In this document: positions 18,027 to 26,848 of the stretch, one piece after another
Numbering within the stretch: position 1 is the first letter of the stretch
Layout of the letters: each line of letters starts with the position of its first letter
Origin: JBPOFM01 sp051252455
GTDB lineage: Bacteria; Bacteroidota; Bacteroidia; Flavobacteriales; Flavobacteriaceae
Assembly: GCA_051252455.1 (NCBI GenBank)
Contig: JBPOFM010000001.1
Location: forward strand, 186,001 to 250,000
Direction: 5' to 3'
Length of the DNA: 64,000 bases
Notes under the pieces: model-generated
What the model saw: only the letters and a program-made list of their open reading frames with translations
What the model was told of the DNA's origin: nothing
The model's database searches: none
Position numbers and translations under genes: made by a program

Positions 18027-18221
18027 ATGTTAAGAATCGAAATCAAAGAAGGAGAGAATATAGAAAGAGCTCTCAAACGTTACAAGCGTAAACACAGAAA
18101 TGTAAAAGTGATGCAAAACTTGAGAGAAAATCAGTTTTTCACAAAACCATCTGTAAAACGCAGACGTGAAGTGCAGAAAGCTGCATATATCCAAAACTTA
18201 AGAGATCAGGAAGACGTTTAG
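18027..18221 (+). CDS. rpsU: 30S ribosomal protein bS21
   Basis: 64 residues, highly basic, with the S21 core GENIERALKRYKRKHR and KPSVKRRREVQKAAY. It sits near the 3' end of 16S rRNA. In Bacteroidota, S21 with S18 and S6 is known to hide the anti-Shine-Dalgarno sequence. No Shine-Dalgarno lies ahead of this ATG; an AAGGAGAG stretch lies inside the gene at 18049-18056, from codons 8-10. It follows the sigma factor gene by 34 bases and ends at a strong terminator. Confidence 0.95.
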   Translation: MLRIEIKEGENIERALKRYKRKHRNVKVMQNLRENQFFTKPSVKRRREVQKAAYIQNLRDQEDV

Positions 18222-18240
18222 ACTTCTTCTACACTTATAG

Positions 18241-18280
18241 AATAAAAAAAGACCCATTTTATGATGGGTCTTTTTTTATT
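18241..18280. terminator. Intrinsic terminator after rpsU
   Basis: GACCCAT pairs with ATGGGTC around a 6-base loop, with seven A on the left and seven T on the right. It works on both strands and separates rpsU from the convergent T9SS cargo gene. Confidence 0.85.
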
Positions 18281-18330
18281 CTATAAGGTTTTTGATTTTA
18301 CTTCAATATCTCAAAGACTTTATCCGCTAG

Positions 18331-19527
18331 TTATTTTACAATTAAATCGTGGATCATCACACGATTATTATTGTCTCTAAGCCTAACGATATAACGACCA
18401 GCAGAAAGTTTTTCAATATTAAAACTATTGGATGCTATTTTGGTCTCTAGAACTATTTTTCCTAAAACATCGAAAATCTGGACTTGGGAAAATTCTCCAC
18501 CAGATATATTAACAATGTTGTCGGCAATACTGGGATAAATTTTAGTGGAGCTAGGATTTATATCACTAACTCCAAGATTTTGACAACTGTCTAAAATAGC
18601 TGGTACAGATTCACATCCAATTGCATTATTATCAATTTCAAAATAAAAATTTGGATTAGAAATCTGCTCACAAATAGCTGCGATAGAGCATTCTGACAAA
18701 TTCTGACAATCCTCTATAATTATACTGGGGAACTCTGAATCCGTAAGTGGATTATAATCTGGAATCTCAACATTCGCTATTGCATCAAGTGATGTTAACA
18801 TTACATTCCTGAAAAATAACCCTTTAAGAATAGTCAGATTTTCCAAACCCTCTAAACTTGTTAAGCTTGGACTATTCATAATAAAAAGGTAACCCAAACT
18901 AGTTAGATTTTCCAATCCTTGAAAACCATTTAATATATTGTTTCCTAAAACCTCAAGTCTTCCAATGCTGGTTATGTTTGTTAAGGCATCTACATTTTCT
19001 AGACTATCATTTAAATAAATAGAAAGGTTCTCTAAATGGGCAGAGTTAAAGCTCCATCCTTCTAAAGTTGTGATGGCTTCATTTCCATATAATGTAAATG
19101 AATTAGCGGTACCTAAATTGGTCAACCCATTCAGATTCAATAAAACTGGATTGGCATTTATATACATAAAATTTACATATGATAGGTTCTCTAAACCTTC
19201 CAAATTAACCAAAAGATTATTACTGGAAATAAAGAATTGACCATCAACACTCATCAAATTTTCCAAGCCAGCGAGATTGGTCAATGATGTGCTAGACACC
19301 GATAAATTGCCACAGATAGATTCTATAACAGATAACCCATTCAAATTAGAAATGTCGCTTCCCGAGATATAAAGTGTGCCACTCCAATCGACAACATTAG
19401 GATAGTTCATTGCAAAATCATCTACAGCATCTTGACTATTAAGCGTGAGACTTTGATCAGAACACTGTGCACCACAAACTTGAATTGCCAATAAACAAAA
19501 GAGTATTAAAAGTAGATTTATTTTCAT
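18331..19527 (-). CDS. Leucine-rich-repeat surface protein with T9SS sorting domain
   Basis: 398 residues. Signal peptide to about residue 20 (VCGAQ). Residues about 50-290 hold eight or nine irregular leucine-rich units of the type LTNLAGLENLMSVDG, each containing a GLENL or near variant, as in receptor-L/LRR surface proteins. The last 80 residues (INPSSTKIYPSIADNIVNI to MIHDLIVK) are a type A type IX secretion sorting domain with the usual DVLGKIV, LSAGRYIVRL strands. Hence secreted and probably cell-surface attached. The binding partner is unknown. Confidence 0.9.
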   Translation of the reverse strand: MKINLLLILFCLLAIQVCGAQCSDQSLTLNSQDAVDDFAMNYPNVVDWSGTLYISGSDISNLNGLSVIESICGNLSVSSTSLTNLAGLENLMSVDGQFFISSNNLLVNLEGLENLSYVNFMYINANPVLLNLNGLTNLGTANSFTLYGNEAITTLEGWSFNSAHLENLSIYLNDSLENVDALTNITSIGRLEVLGNNILNGFQGLENLTSLGYLFIMNSPSLTSLEGLENLTILKGLFFRNVMLTSLDAIANVEIPDYNPLTDSEFPSIIIEDCQNLSECSIAAICEQISNPNFYFEIDNNAIGCESVPAILDSCQNLGVSDINPSSTKIYPSIADNIVNISGGEFSQVQIFDVLGKIVLETKIASNSFNIEKLSAGRYIVRLRDNNNRVMIHDLIVK

Positions 19528-19654
19528 TTTAGGTGCATTTTCAAATAGGTAGGTAAAAATAAAATTATTTTTAATAAAGTTTAAAAAATTCTCGGAATGG
19601 TTTTAAGAGCAAAAAATTTATAGAATTCGAATTCAGTAAACAAATGTTCGTTTT

Positions 19655-20449
19655 TTATTTCACTGCAATCATCACCACATACCCTTCACTCCCACGCACA
19701 TTAAAAACAGTCTGGTCTTCAAAAATCAAATACTGTCCTTTGATGCCTTTTAAAACCCCAGAATAGGTCGGTGTTTTGTCTAAATTGAGACTATTGGGTT
19801 TTTCAGGATATTGTAATACTGGAAATTCAATATTAGTTTCCTTATTGGATGCTATAAAATAATCTTTTGCTTCATCTGGAATGTATTGTTTCAACTTGTC
19901 TCGCCATTCTACTAAATTTTCATCAACAACGTCGTTCTTTAGCATGGTTCTCCAATTGGTTTTGTCGGCAACGTAGTCTTTTAGAGCGACTTCTGTGATT
20001 CCTGCCAAATATCGATTTGGCACCTCGATAATCTCTATAGCCTCATGTGCACCTTGGTCAATCCAACGTGTGGGTAACTGGGTTTTGCGTGTCACTCCAA
20101 CCTTCACGTTGCTGGAATTGGCTAAATACACCACATGTGGCGTTAATTGTACTTTCTTTTCATAGACCAAATCTCGATCTTCCTGCTCCAAATGCGCAGT
20201 GCTCAATTCGGGCCGCAGAATCCAATCAGCAGCCTGGGGAATATCAAAAAAACAGCTTTTACAAAAACCTTGACGATAAATAGGCCTATCCAATTCGCAG
20301 TTCAAACATTGATACCCAACAAATTGAATTGAGATTGTTTTATCCAACAATTGGTTCATGTTGATAAAGTCGTTCTCAAATATGAGATAGTACTGAATGG
20401 GCTGTAAAAATTCGGTCGCCATTTTTGTTAAAACTCCTTGGTACTGCAT
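19655..20449 (-). CDS. DUF2797 protein with zinc-ribbon and GIY-YIG-like core
   Basis: 264 residues, cytoplasmic. Four cysteines in CLNCELDRPIYRQGFCKSC (about residues 49-67) make a likely zinc site. The following VVYLANSSNVKVGVTRKTQLPTRW (split here only for reading) resembles a GIY-YIG-type nuclease core, with RWIDQGAHEAI as the DUF2797 family signature. No experimentally established function in the family that I know of. Only 41 bases separate it from the divergent GH3 gene, so the two may share a control region. Confidence 0.85.
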   Translation of the reverse strand: MQYQGVLTKMATEFLQPIQYYLIFENDFINMNQLLDKTISIQFVGYQCLNCELDRPIYRQGFCKSCFFDIPQAADWILRPELSTAHLEQEDRDLVYEKKVQLTPHVVYLANSSNVKVGVTRKTQLPTRWIDQGAHEAIEIIEVPNRYLAGITEVALKDYVADKTNWRTMLKNDVVDENLVEWRDKLKQYIPDEAKDYFIASNKETNIEFPVLQYPEKPNSLNLDKTPTYSGVLKGIKGQYLIFEDQTVFNVRGSEGYVVMIAVK

Positions 20450-20491
20450 TGAAAAAAGTATTATTTTTAGAATTCTAAAGATACTTTAAAA

Positions 20492-22012
20492 ATGCCAATT
20501 CCCATAGTCAATTCAATCGCTGCTTGGTTCCTAAAAAAACGGTTCCATCAAATTGAATTGTTCTTAAAATATCCAAATGAAGTACAGAATGAATTGCTCC
20601 TCCACTTGATTTCAATGGCAAAAGACACAGAAATAGGAAGGCAATATGATTTTTCAACCATCAAAAATTATAGAACGTTTGCCGATCGTTTGCCGATTTC
20701 CAATTATGAAGATCATCACGCAAATATTGAACGTTCTCGAAGTGGAGAGAGCAATATTTTTTGGCCAACTCCTATTAAGTGGTTTGCAAAATCTAGCGGA
20801 ACGACCAATGCAAAAAGTAAATTCATTCCGGTAAGTTATGAGTCGTTAGAAGATTGTCATTATGCGGCCAGTAAAGACTTGCTGTGTATGTACCTCAACA
20901 ACAATGAAAATTCGTCCTTGTTCACAGGAAAAAGTCTGCGACTTGGAGGCAGTAAGGAATTGTATTCTGAAAATGGAACAGTTTTCGGTGATTTGTCAGC
21001 AATTTTGATTGACAACATGCCTTTTTGGGCTGAATTTAGTAGCACACCAAGTAGTCGCGTCTCCTTAATGAGCGATTGGGAACATAAGATGCAAGCCATT
21101 GTCAACGAAACCATTAATGAGAATGTGACAAGTCTTGCAGGTGTGCCATCTTGGATGCTGGTGCTACTCAACAACGTTTTGGAAACTACCGGAAAAAAGA
21201 GTCTTTTTGAAGTCTGGCCACATCTAGAAGTATATTTCCATGGAGGCGTGAGTTTTCTCCCTTATGTCGATCAATATAAATCAATTTTACCTCGAAAAGA
21301 CTTTAAGTATTATGAGATTTATAATGCTTCGGAAGGGTTTTTCGCCATTCAAGATCAAAATAACTCCAGTGAATTACTTTTGATGCTCGATTACGGTATT
21401 TTTTATGAATTCATTCCAATGGATACCTATGGCACTCGCGAACAAACCATCATCCCATTAAGCGACGTTAAAATGGATGTAAATTATGCCGTGGTCATTA
21501 CCACGAATGCAGGTTTGTGGCGTTATAAAATTGGCGATACAATTCGATTTACCTCACTCAATCCGTATCGCATCAAGGTTTCTGGACGAACAAAACATCA
21601 TATTAATGTTTTTGGTGAAGAACTCATCATTGAAAATGCGGAAGACGCCTTGAAGAAAGTCTGTAAAAAAACGAATGCAGAAATAGTGGAGTACACGGTT
21701 GCTCCTGTATTTATGCAAGGCAAAGAGAAAGGCGCCCATGAATGGTTGATTGAATTTAAAAGACAACCTGACAGTCTGGATTATTTCAATGAGCTTTTGG
21801 ACAACGCCTTGAAATCGCTGAATTCTGATTATGAAGCGAAACGATTCAACAATATCACGCTTAATAAGCCAACAATTCACATCGCACGTCATCAACTATT
21901 TTATGATTGGCTTAAACATCACAATAAACTTGGTGGGCAACATAAAGTGCCTAGACTTTCCAATACGCGCAATTATCTTGATGAGCTTTTGGAAATGAAC
22001 GGAGAGAGTTGA
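20492..22012 (+). CDS. GH3 auxin-responsive promoter family acyl-adenylate enzyme
   Basis: 506 residues. Member of the GH3 branch of the adenylate-forming ANL superfamily; plant members join amino acids to hormones such as auxin and jasmonate. The ATP-binding motif SSGTTNAKSKFIP is near 110-122. YNASEGFFA is the second conserved segment, and WRYKIGDTIRFTSLNPYRIKVSGRTKHHINVFGEELI the hinge that joins the C-terminal lobe. No phosphopantetheine carrier or other biosynthetic gene lies beside it, so the substrate cannot be guessed. Starts 41 bases from the divergent DUF2797 gene. Confidence 0.9.
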   Translation: MPIPIVNSIAAWFLKKRFHQIELFLKYPNEVQNELLLHLISMAKDTEIGRQYDFSTIKNYRTFADRLPISNYEDHHANIERSRSGESNIFWPTPIKWFAKSSGTTNAKSKFIPVSYESLEDCHYAASKDLLCMYLNNNENSSLFTGKSLRLGGSKELYSENGTVFGDLSAILIDNMPFWAEFSSTPSSRVSLMSDWEHKMQAIVNETINENVTSLAGVPSWMLVLLNNVLETTGKKSLFEVWPHLEVYFHGGVSFLPYVDQYKSILPRKDFKYYEIYNASEGFFAIQDQNNSSELLLMLDYGIFYEFIPMDTYGTREQTIIPLSDVKMDVNYAVVITTNAGLWRYKIGDTIRFTSLNPYRIKVSGRTKHHINVFGEELIIENAEDALKKVCKKTNAEIVEYTVAPVFMQGKEKGAHEWLIEFKRQPDSLDYFNELLDNALKSLNSDYEAKRFNNITLNKPTIHIARHQLFYDWLKHHNKLGGQHKVPRLSNTRNYLDELLEMNGES

Positions 22013-22256
22013 GGTGTTGTTTTTTATCGGACGAAAAAACAATATCCGTTCATATAACGATTTTAATTCGTTGTTTAACTAAAAAAACTTATTGTCGCTT
22101 TTAACTTACAAATAAGCCATTATATTTACATCATAGTAATCAAATTAACAGCTGCCAACGGTACAATTTGATCCTAGAAATTTAAACATTTTCCCTCTTT
22201 TATTATAATTAAAATATTGCGTTTGCAATATTAGTTTCTTAATCCAAAACAAATAA
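22013..22256. other. Gene-poor stretch between GH3 and clpX
   Basis: No coding sequence is supported. It contains an AT-rich region with a weak -7-like TATATTTA near 22130 on the plus strand and a perfect 8-bp inverted repeat AATATTGC/GCAATATT at 22213-22232 with loop GTTT, followed by the clpX-side terminator. A short non-coding RNA is possible but not shown. Confidence 0.3.
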
Positions 22257-22287
22257 AAACCACTCTTTGGGGAGTGGTTTTATTTTT
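22257..22287. terminator. Bidirectional terminator between GH3 and clpX
   Basis: AAACCACTC pairs with GAGTGGTTT (9 bp, 6-base loop). T-rich tails occur on both strands: TATTTTTT on plus, TTATTTG on minus. The clpX stop is 27 bases away, so clpX is the main user. Confidence 0.75.
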
Positions 22288-22307
22288 TATAAATAATTCT
22301 GATTTTT

Positions 22308-23537
22308 TTAAGAAACTGCCTTCAGACGCTTCACAGTCGTTTTGGTTATTTTGTCCTCTGCATAACTTTTTGTGACATTAAGCTTATTTTCTTTATTGCT
22401 CGGCATTTCATACATCGCATCAGTTAAGATCTCTTCACACAAGGATCGTAAACCTCTTGCGCCCAATTTGTACTCGATTGCTTTTTCCACGATAAAATCC
22501 AAAGCGCCATCTGTAATTGTGAATTCAATTTCATCCATTTCAAACAACTTTTTATACTGTTTGATGATGGCATTTTTTGGTTCTGTTAATATGGCACGCA
22601 ATGTCTTGGCATCCAATGGATCCATATAGGTCAAGACGGGGAGACGGCCAATAATTTCAGGAATCAAACCAAAATCCTTCAAATCTTTCGGAATGATATA
22701 CTGCAGCAAATTATCGCTATCAATTGCCTCATCGTGCGGTGCTTTATAACCAATTGAAGCCATATTTAGACGTTTTGAAATTCGTTTTTCAATGCCATCA
22801 AAAGCGCCTCCTGCAATAAAGAGAATGTGTTCTGTATTTACTTCTATGAATTTTTGATCTGGATGTTTTCTGCCTCCTTTCGGTGGAACGTTCACAACGG
22901 TTCCTTCCAATAGTTTCAATAAGGCTTGCTGTACACCTTCGCCAGAAACATCTCTCGTAATGGAGGGATTATCACTTTTTCGAGCGATTTTATCTATTTC
23001 ATCAATGAAAACGATCCCTTTTTCTGCTTTTTCAAGATTGTAATCCGCTGCTTGTAATAAACGTGTCAAAATACTCTCAACGTCTTCACCTACATAACCA
23101 GCTTCCGTTAAAACAGTGGCATCAACAATTGCCAATGGCACGTTCAACATTTTAGCAATAGTTCTTGCCATTAAGGTCTTTCCAGTACCTGTCTGTCCGA
23201 CCATGATGATATTACTTTTTTGGATTTCAATATCATCTTTAGAAGCAGGTTGCAACAAACGTTTATAATGATTGTAAACAGCCACAGACATTACTTTTTT
23301 GGTATATTCTTGACCAATAATATATTCATCCAAAAATTCTTTGATCTGCTTTGGTTTTTTTAGCATCAATTCTGAAGATAATTCAGAATTTCCACTCTGT
23401 TTGGATTCTTCCAGCACAATGCCATGCGCTTGCTCAATACAACGATCGCATATATGCGCATCGAGTCCTGCTATCAATAAACTCGTTTCTGGCTTTTTCC
23501 GACCACAAAACGAACATTCTAATTCTTCCTTTGCCAT
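22308..23537 (-). CDS. clpX: ClpX, ATP-dependent unfoldase of the Clp protease
   Basis: 409 residues, normal length. N-terminal zinc domain with C8, C11, C30 and C33. AAA+ Walker A GQTGTGKT at 114-121, Walker B IVFIDEIDKIAR, pore-loop region AGYVGEDVES, and the C-terminal GARGLRSLCEEIL sensor-2 segment. The RKHPDQ insert near 235 precedes the arginine finger region. It unfolds tagged substrates and feeds them to ClpP, whose gene lies 94 bases upstream in the same direction, so clpP-clpX form a probable operon downstream of tig. Confidence 0.97.
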   Translation of the reverse strand: MAKEELECSFCGRKKPETSLLIAGLDAHICDRCIEQAHGIVLEESKQSGNSELSSELMLKKPKQIKEFLDEYIIGQEYTKKVMSVAVYNHYKRLLQPASKDDIEIQKSNIIMVGQTGTGKTLMARTIAKMLNVPLAIVDATVLTEAGYVGEDVESILTRLLQAADYNLEKAEKGIVFIDEIDKIARKSDNPSITRDVSGEGVQQALLKLLEGTVVNVPPKGGRKHPDQKFIEVNTEHILFIAGGAFDGIEKRISKRLNMASIGYKAPHDEAIDSDNLLQYIIPKDLKDFGLIPEIIGRLPVLTYMDPLDAKTLRAILTEPKNAIIKQYKKLFEMDEIEFTITDGALDFIVEKAIEYKLGARGLRSLCEEILTDAMYEMPSNKENKLNVTKSYAEDKITKTTVKRLKAVS

Positions 23538-23631
23538 AAATCTTTTCTATATTCCAATTGTATCCCGACGATTCGAGACCAAATTTCAACCATCTGAAAT
23601 GATGATTTTGAAACCGAATTTAATTTTTTTT

Positions 23632-24315
23632 TTACTTATCTTTAGGTCTAGACAATACTTCATCGATCATCCCATATTCCATGGCTCTGTCGGCTTTCAT
23701 CCAATAATCACGATCGCTATCGTCATAGACTTTTTCATATGGCTGCCCTGTATGCTTACTGATGATTTTGTATAACTCTTCCTTGAGGGTAATTATTTCT
23801 CTTGCTGTAATTTCAATATCACTCGCTTGACCTTGCGCACCTCCCAACGGCTGGTGTATCATCACACGCGAATGTGTTAGACCGCTACGTTTTCCTTTTT
23901 CACCAGCGCAAAGCAAAACGGCTCCCATTGACGCTGCCATACCAGTACAAATCGTCGCGACATCCGGTTTGATCAGTTGCATGGTGTCATAAATACCTAG
24001 TCCTGCATATACACTTCCTCCTGGAGAGTTGATGTAGATCTGAATGTCCTTTGAAGCATCTGTACTTTCTAGAAACAACAATTGTGCCTGAACGATATTT
24101 GCCACTTGGTCGTTGATGCCCGTTCCCAAGAAGATAATTCGGTCCATCATCAAACGTGAAAACACGTCCATTGCCACAGCATTCATTTGGCGTTCTTCGA
24201 TAATATTTGGAGTCAAACCAACTGGATACATATTACTCATGATTTTGTCGTAATACGTACTGCTAATACCCTGATCTTTTATTGCGAATTTTTCGAATTC
24301 TTTTCCGTAATTCAT
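23632..24315 (-). CDS. clpP: ClpP, serine protease subunit
   Basis: 227 residues. The catalytic triad is Ser129 (GMAASMGA), His154 (MIHQPLGG) and Asp203 (SDRDYW), with the same spacing (25 and 49 residues) as the E. coli enzyme. The N-terminal 35 residues before PNIIEERQ are longer than in E. coli and may hold a propeptide or a Bacteroidota-type extension. Forms the tetradecameric chamber fed by ClpX, encoded next in line. Confidence 0.97.
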   Translation of the reverse strand: MNYGKEFEKFAIKDQGISSTYYDKIMSNMYPVGLTPNIIEERQMNAVAMDVFSRLMMDRIIFLGTGINDQVANIVQAQLLFLESTDASKDIQIYINSPGGSVYAGLGIYDTMQLIKPDVATICTGMAASMGAVLLCAGEKGKRSGLTHSRVMIHQPLGGAQGQASDIEITAREIITLKEELYKIISKHTGQPYEKVYDDSDRDYWMKADRAMEYGMIDEVLSRPKDK

Positions 24316-24398
24316 AAATTTTTTTAATTATTAATTGATAGAATTCCCGACTAATTTCGGGCTGAAATGCTCAATCTGCTATGCGCATTGATCAATTC

Positions 24399-24429
24399 AA
24401 AAAAAGCGTAAAACCTCACAGTTTTACGC
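24399..24429 (-). terminator. Terminator after trigger factor gene
   Basis: GCGTAAAAC and GTTTTACGC form a perfect 9-bp stem with a 6-base loop. On the minus strand seven T follow. It lies 29 bases after the tig stop and separates tig from clpP. Confidence 0.85.
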
Positions 24430-24457
24430 TCTAAATATAAGGATTTATTTAAAACTA

Positions 24458-25780
24458 TTAACTGTAGAATTCCTTTACGAAATCATCGTAAGTCATCTCC
24501 TTAACTTTGACGTTAATTTCCTTTTTATAAAGCTCCAATAATTTTTGACTCATCAATTGTTCAGACAAACGTTTTATTTCTTCTTTGTTTGATAAGATTC
24601 GCGCTGCGATATCATCCAATTCTTTTTCAGAAGGATCCATCTGACCAAACTGCGCCATTTGTACTTTTATCATTTCCTTTGAAAAATCTTTCAAATCATC
24701 GAATGTCACTTGAAGATTGTGTCCTTCAATCAATTTACCCTCTATCAATTGGTAACGCATACTTTTTTCTGACTTTTCGTATTCTTCTTTTGCTTGGTCA
24801 GCATCCATGTGCTCTTCGCCCGCTGTTTGCATCCAACGTTGTAAAAAAGAAGCTGGCAAATCGAATTTTGTGTTCTCTACCAAATATTCAGTAACGTCAT
24901 TCAAGAATTTCTGATCGCCTTGCTGCGCGAATTGCTTTTCTGAATCTCCTTTGATTTTGTCTTTTAATTCGGTAACCGTAGTTACGACGCCTTTACCAAA
25001 CAATTTATCAAACAAGTCTTGGTCTAAATCTGCTAATTCTCTAGCATTAACTTCATTGATTGTGAAATTTACGTCAACGTCCAAACCATGAGATTCATCA
25101 TGAGGCACTTTTAAGAAGTGCATCAAATCATGATCATCTTCAAAAAGATCTTTTGTATTCAAGGTTATAACATCACCCACTTTAGCGCCAACGAATTGCG
25201 TTTCTGTCGCTTTTCCTTTGAATTTATCCAAAGTGAACGTCGCTTTGTTATTGATATTTTTCTCTTTGTTTTCAAAAACGCCAGTAATTTCAGAATCTTT
25301 AGCGACCGTATCTTGAGATATCAATTTGCCATATTGCTTACGGATATGCTCCACTTGATTGTCGATCATCTTTTGGTCAGCAACGATATTGTATTGCGTT
25401 ATTGGTTTTTGGGTTTTCAATTCGACATCGAATTCTGGAGCCAAGCCTAATTCAAATTCGAATGAAAATGAATCAGAATCCCAATCTAAATTATCTTGTG
25501 CTTTTGGAAGTGGATTGCCAAGAACGTCCAATTTTTCTTCAGTCATGTATTTGTTCAAGGCTTCTTGCAACAGTTTGTTGACCTCATCCACCAAGACTGC
25601 CTTACCGTATTGTTTTTTGACCATATTCATTGGCACATGTCCTTTTCTAAATCCAGGAATGTTGGCTGATTTACGGTAATCTGTTAGGATTTTTTCAACT
25701 TTATCGCTGTAATCTTCTTTAGCGATATCTACTTTTACGACCGCGTTAAGCGCATCGATGTTCTCTCTTGTAATATTCAT
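24458..25780 (-). CDS. tig: Trigger factor, ribosome-associated chaperone
   Basis: 440 residues. The N-terminal ribosome-binding domain carries the loop IPGFRKGHVP (about 40-49), which replaces the E. coli GFRxGKxP signature in Bacteroidota style. The middle section matches the position of the FKBP-like domain but is short and divergent (KDSEITGVFENKEKN), so isomerase activity is doubtful. The C-terminal helical arms span 250-430. It has its own promoter with an unusually long leader of about 147 nt and its own terminator. Sits upstream of clpP-clpX as in many bacteria. Confidence 0.93.
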   Translation of the reverse strand: MNITRENIDALNAVVKVDIAKEDYSDKVEKILTDYRKSANIPGFRKGHVPMNMVKKQYGKAVLVDEVNKLLQEALNKYMTEEKLDVLGNPLPKAQDNLDWDSDSFSFEFELGLAPEFDVELKTQKPITQYNIVADQKMIDNQVEHIRKQYGKLISQDTVAKDSEITGVFENKEKNINNKATFTLDKFKGKATETQFVGAKVGDVITLNTKDLFEDDHDLMHFLKVPHDESHGLDVDVNFTINEVNARELADLDQDLFDKLFGKGVVTTVTELKDKIKGDSEKQFAQQGDQKFLNDVTEYLVENTKFDLPASFLQRWMQTAGEEHMDADQAKEEYEKSEKSMRYQLIEGKLIEGHNLQVTFDDLKDFSKEMIKVQMAQFGQMDPSEKELDDIAARILSNKEEIKRLSEQLMSQKLLELYKKEINVKVKEMTYDDFVKEFYS

Positions 25781-25933
25781 ATAATGATTAATAAAGCCAC
25801 AAAAGGCAATTTATTGAAATGACAATTTTACTGTATTTAAGCCTCACTAATAAATGAGATTCGTTCAGTTTCAATTTTTTAGGGACTGAAAAATGGATTT
25901 AAAAAAATCTGCTTTCACGAAAAAATTGGGAGG

Positions 25934-25965
25934 CAAAAGTACAAATTCTATCACATCCCAACAAA
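25934..25965 (-). promoter_or_regulatory. Promoter of trigger factor gene
   Basis: On the minus strand TACTTTTG (perfect TAnnTTTG) lies 17 bases after one TTG and 20 bases after an overlapping TTTG. Transcription would start near 25927, giving a leader of about 147 nt. Confidence 0.7.
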
Positions 25966-25994
25966 TCTTTTAACAAGATGTGCTAAGGTTAGTT

Positions 25995-26336
25995 TTAATC
26001 CTTATTTAGGATTGAAAACAAAATTGATTGCAAAAAAGACAATAGCAAACTAAATAATAAAGCAATCCAAAAACCACTGACCGCAAATCCATCGAGAAAC
26101 TTGTCTGCCAACAGGATGATCAACGCATTGATTACCAATAAGAACAACCCTAATGTTAAGACCGTGATTGGCAGCGTAAGAATGACGATAATGGGTTTTA
26201 AAATTGCATTCAACAAAGCCAAAACAATGGCAACGATAATGGCTCCCGTAAAACCTGCAACCTCAACACCAGGCAGGAACTTTGCTAATACAATAACCGC
26301 AACAGCTGTGAGTAATATTCTGATAATTAAATTCAT
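25995..26336 (-). CDS. Small four-helix membrane protein, 'phage holin family' (YvlD type)
   Basis: 113 residues, almost entirely hydrophobic, with four membrane helices (about 5-22, 28-52, 56-78, 88-108). The pattern FLPGVEVAGFTGAIIVAIVL followed by ALLNAILKPI matches the DUF360/YvlD family. The database name says phage holin, but these are chromosomal bacterial proteins and nothing phage-like lies nearby. Function not established; YvlD in Bacillus belongs to an envelope-stress operon. The lipoprotein gene upstream ends 2 bases before its start. Confidence 0.85.
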   Translation of the reverse strand: MNLIIRILLTAVAVIVLAKFLPGVEVAGFTGAIIVAIVLALLNAILKPIIVILTLPITVLTLGLFLLVINALIILLADKFLDGFAVSGFWIALLFSLLLSFLQSILFSILNKD

Positions 26337-26338
26337 GA

Positions 26339-26812
26339 TTAAGATTTTGGACTTATAAATTCAAATTTATTAGTGTCTATCGACACTGTGATTGTGTCAT
26401 TTTTCACCTTACTGATTATGTCGGATTTAGCTTTAAGCAAAAAACCTTTTGAGAACGAAACGCTGTTATACTTTAATTGCCGTTCAGTTTGTTCCTGCCT
26501 TTTCAGCTCGCCATTTTTGCTGGAGTTTACATTTATTTCTAAATCTTTAAGCGATAGGTCATCACTTGAAACCGACAATGACAAGATAGTATTGTTATAA
26601 GCGCATACCATTCTCAAATTTATAGTATCATTAAGTCTAATTTTCATATAATCGCCATCATAACCTATAAAATTTTGCTGTACATTATGATAGGAATAGG
26701 GGATAAAGTCTAAATTATCACTTGAATAAGTACCGTAGGTCACTATCGTTCTATTGCCACCGCATGACGTTAAAAGCATTAAAATGGCAAAATAAAATAA
26801 GAATGGTTTCAA
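26339..26812 (-). CDS. Predicted lipoprotein of unknown function
   Basis: 157 residues with lipoprotein signal MKPFLFYFAILMLLTSCGG, lipidated Cys17. The mature part looks all-beta (MKIRLNDTINLRMVC, TILSLSVSSDDLSLK, GFLLKAKSDI), like a small immunoglobulin-type or sandwich domain. I recognise no family. It is joined end to start with the YvlD-type gene (2 bases), so both are probably made together. Confidence 0.6.
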   Translation of the reverse strand: MKPFLFYFAILMLLTSCGGNRTIVTYGTYSSDNLDFIPYSYHNVQQNFIGYDGDYMKIRLNDTINLRMVCAYNNTILSLSVSSDDLSLKDLEINVNSSKNGELKRQEQTERQLKYNSVSFSKGFLLKAKSDIISKVKNDTITVSIDTNKFEFISPKS

Positions 26813-26848
26813 TACTTTAAAAAAATTTAGACTTAATTTTCTTTACAA

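Noticed and set aside
25995..26336. Prophage remnant because of the holin-family name
   Set aside because: The YvlD/DUF360 family is chromosomal and no phage gene lies near.
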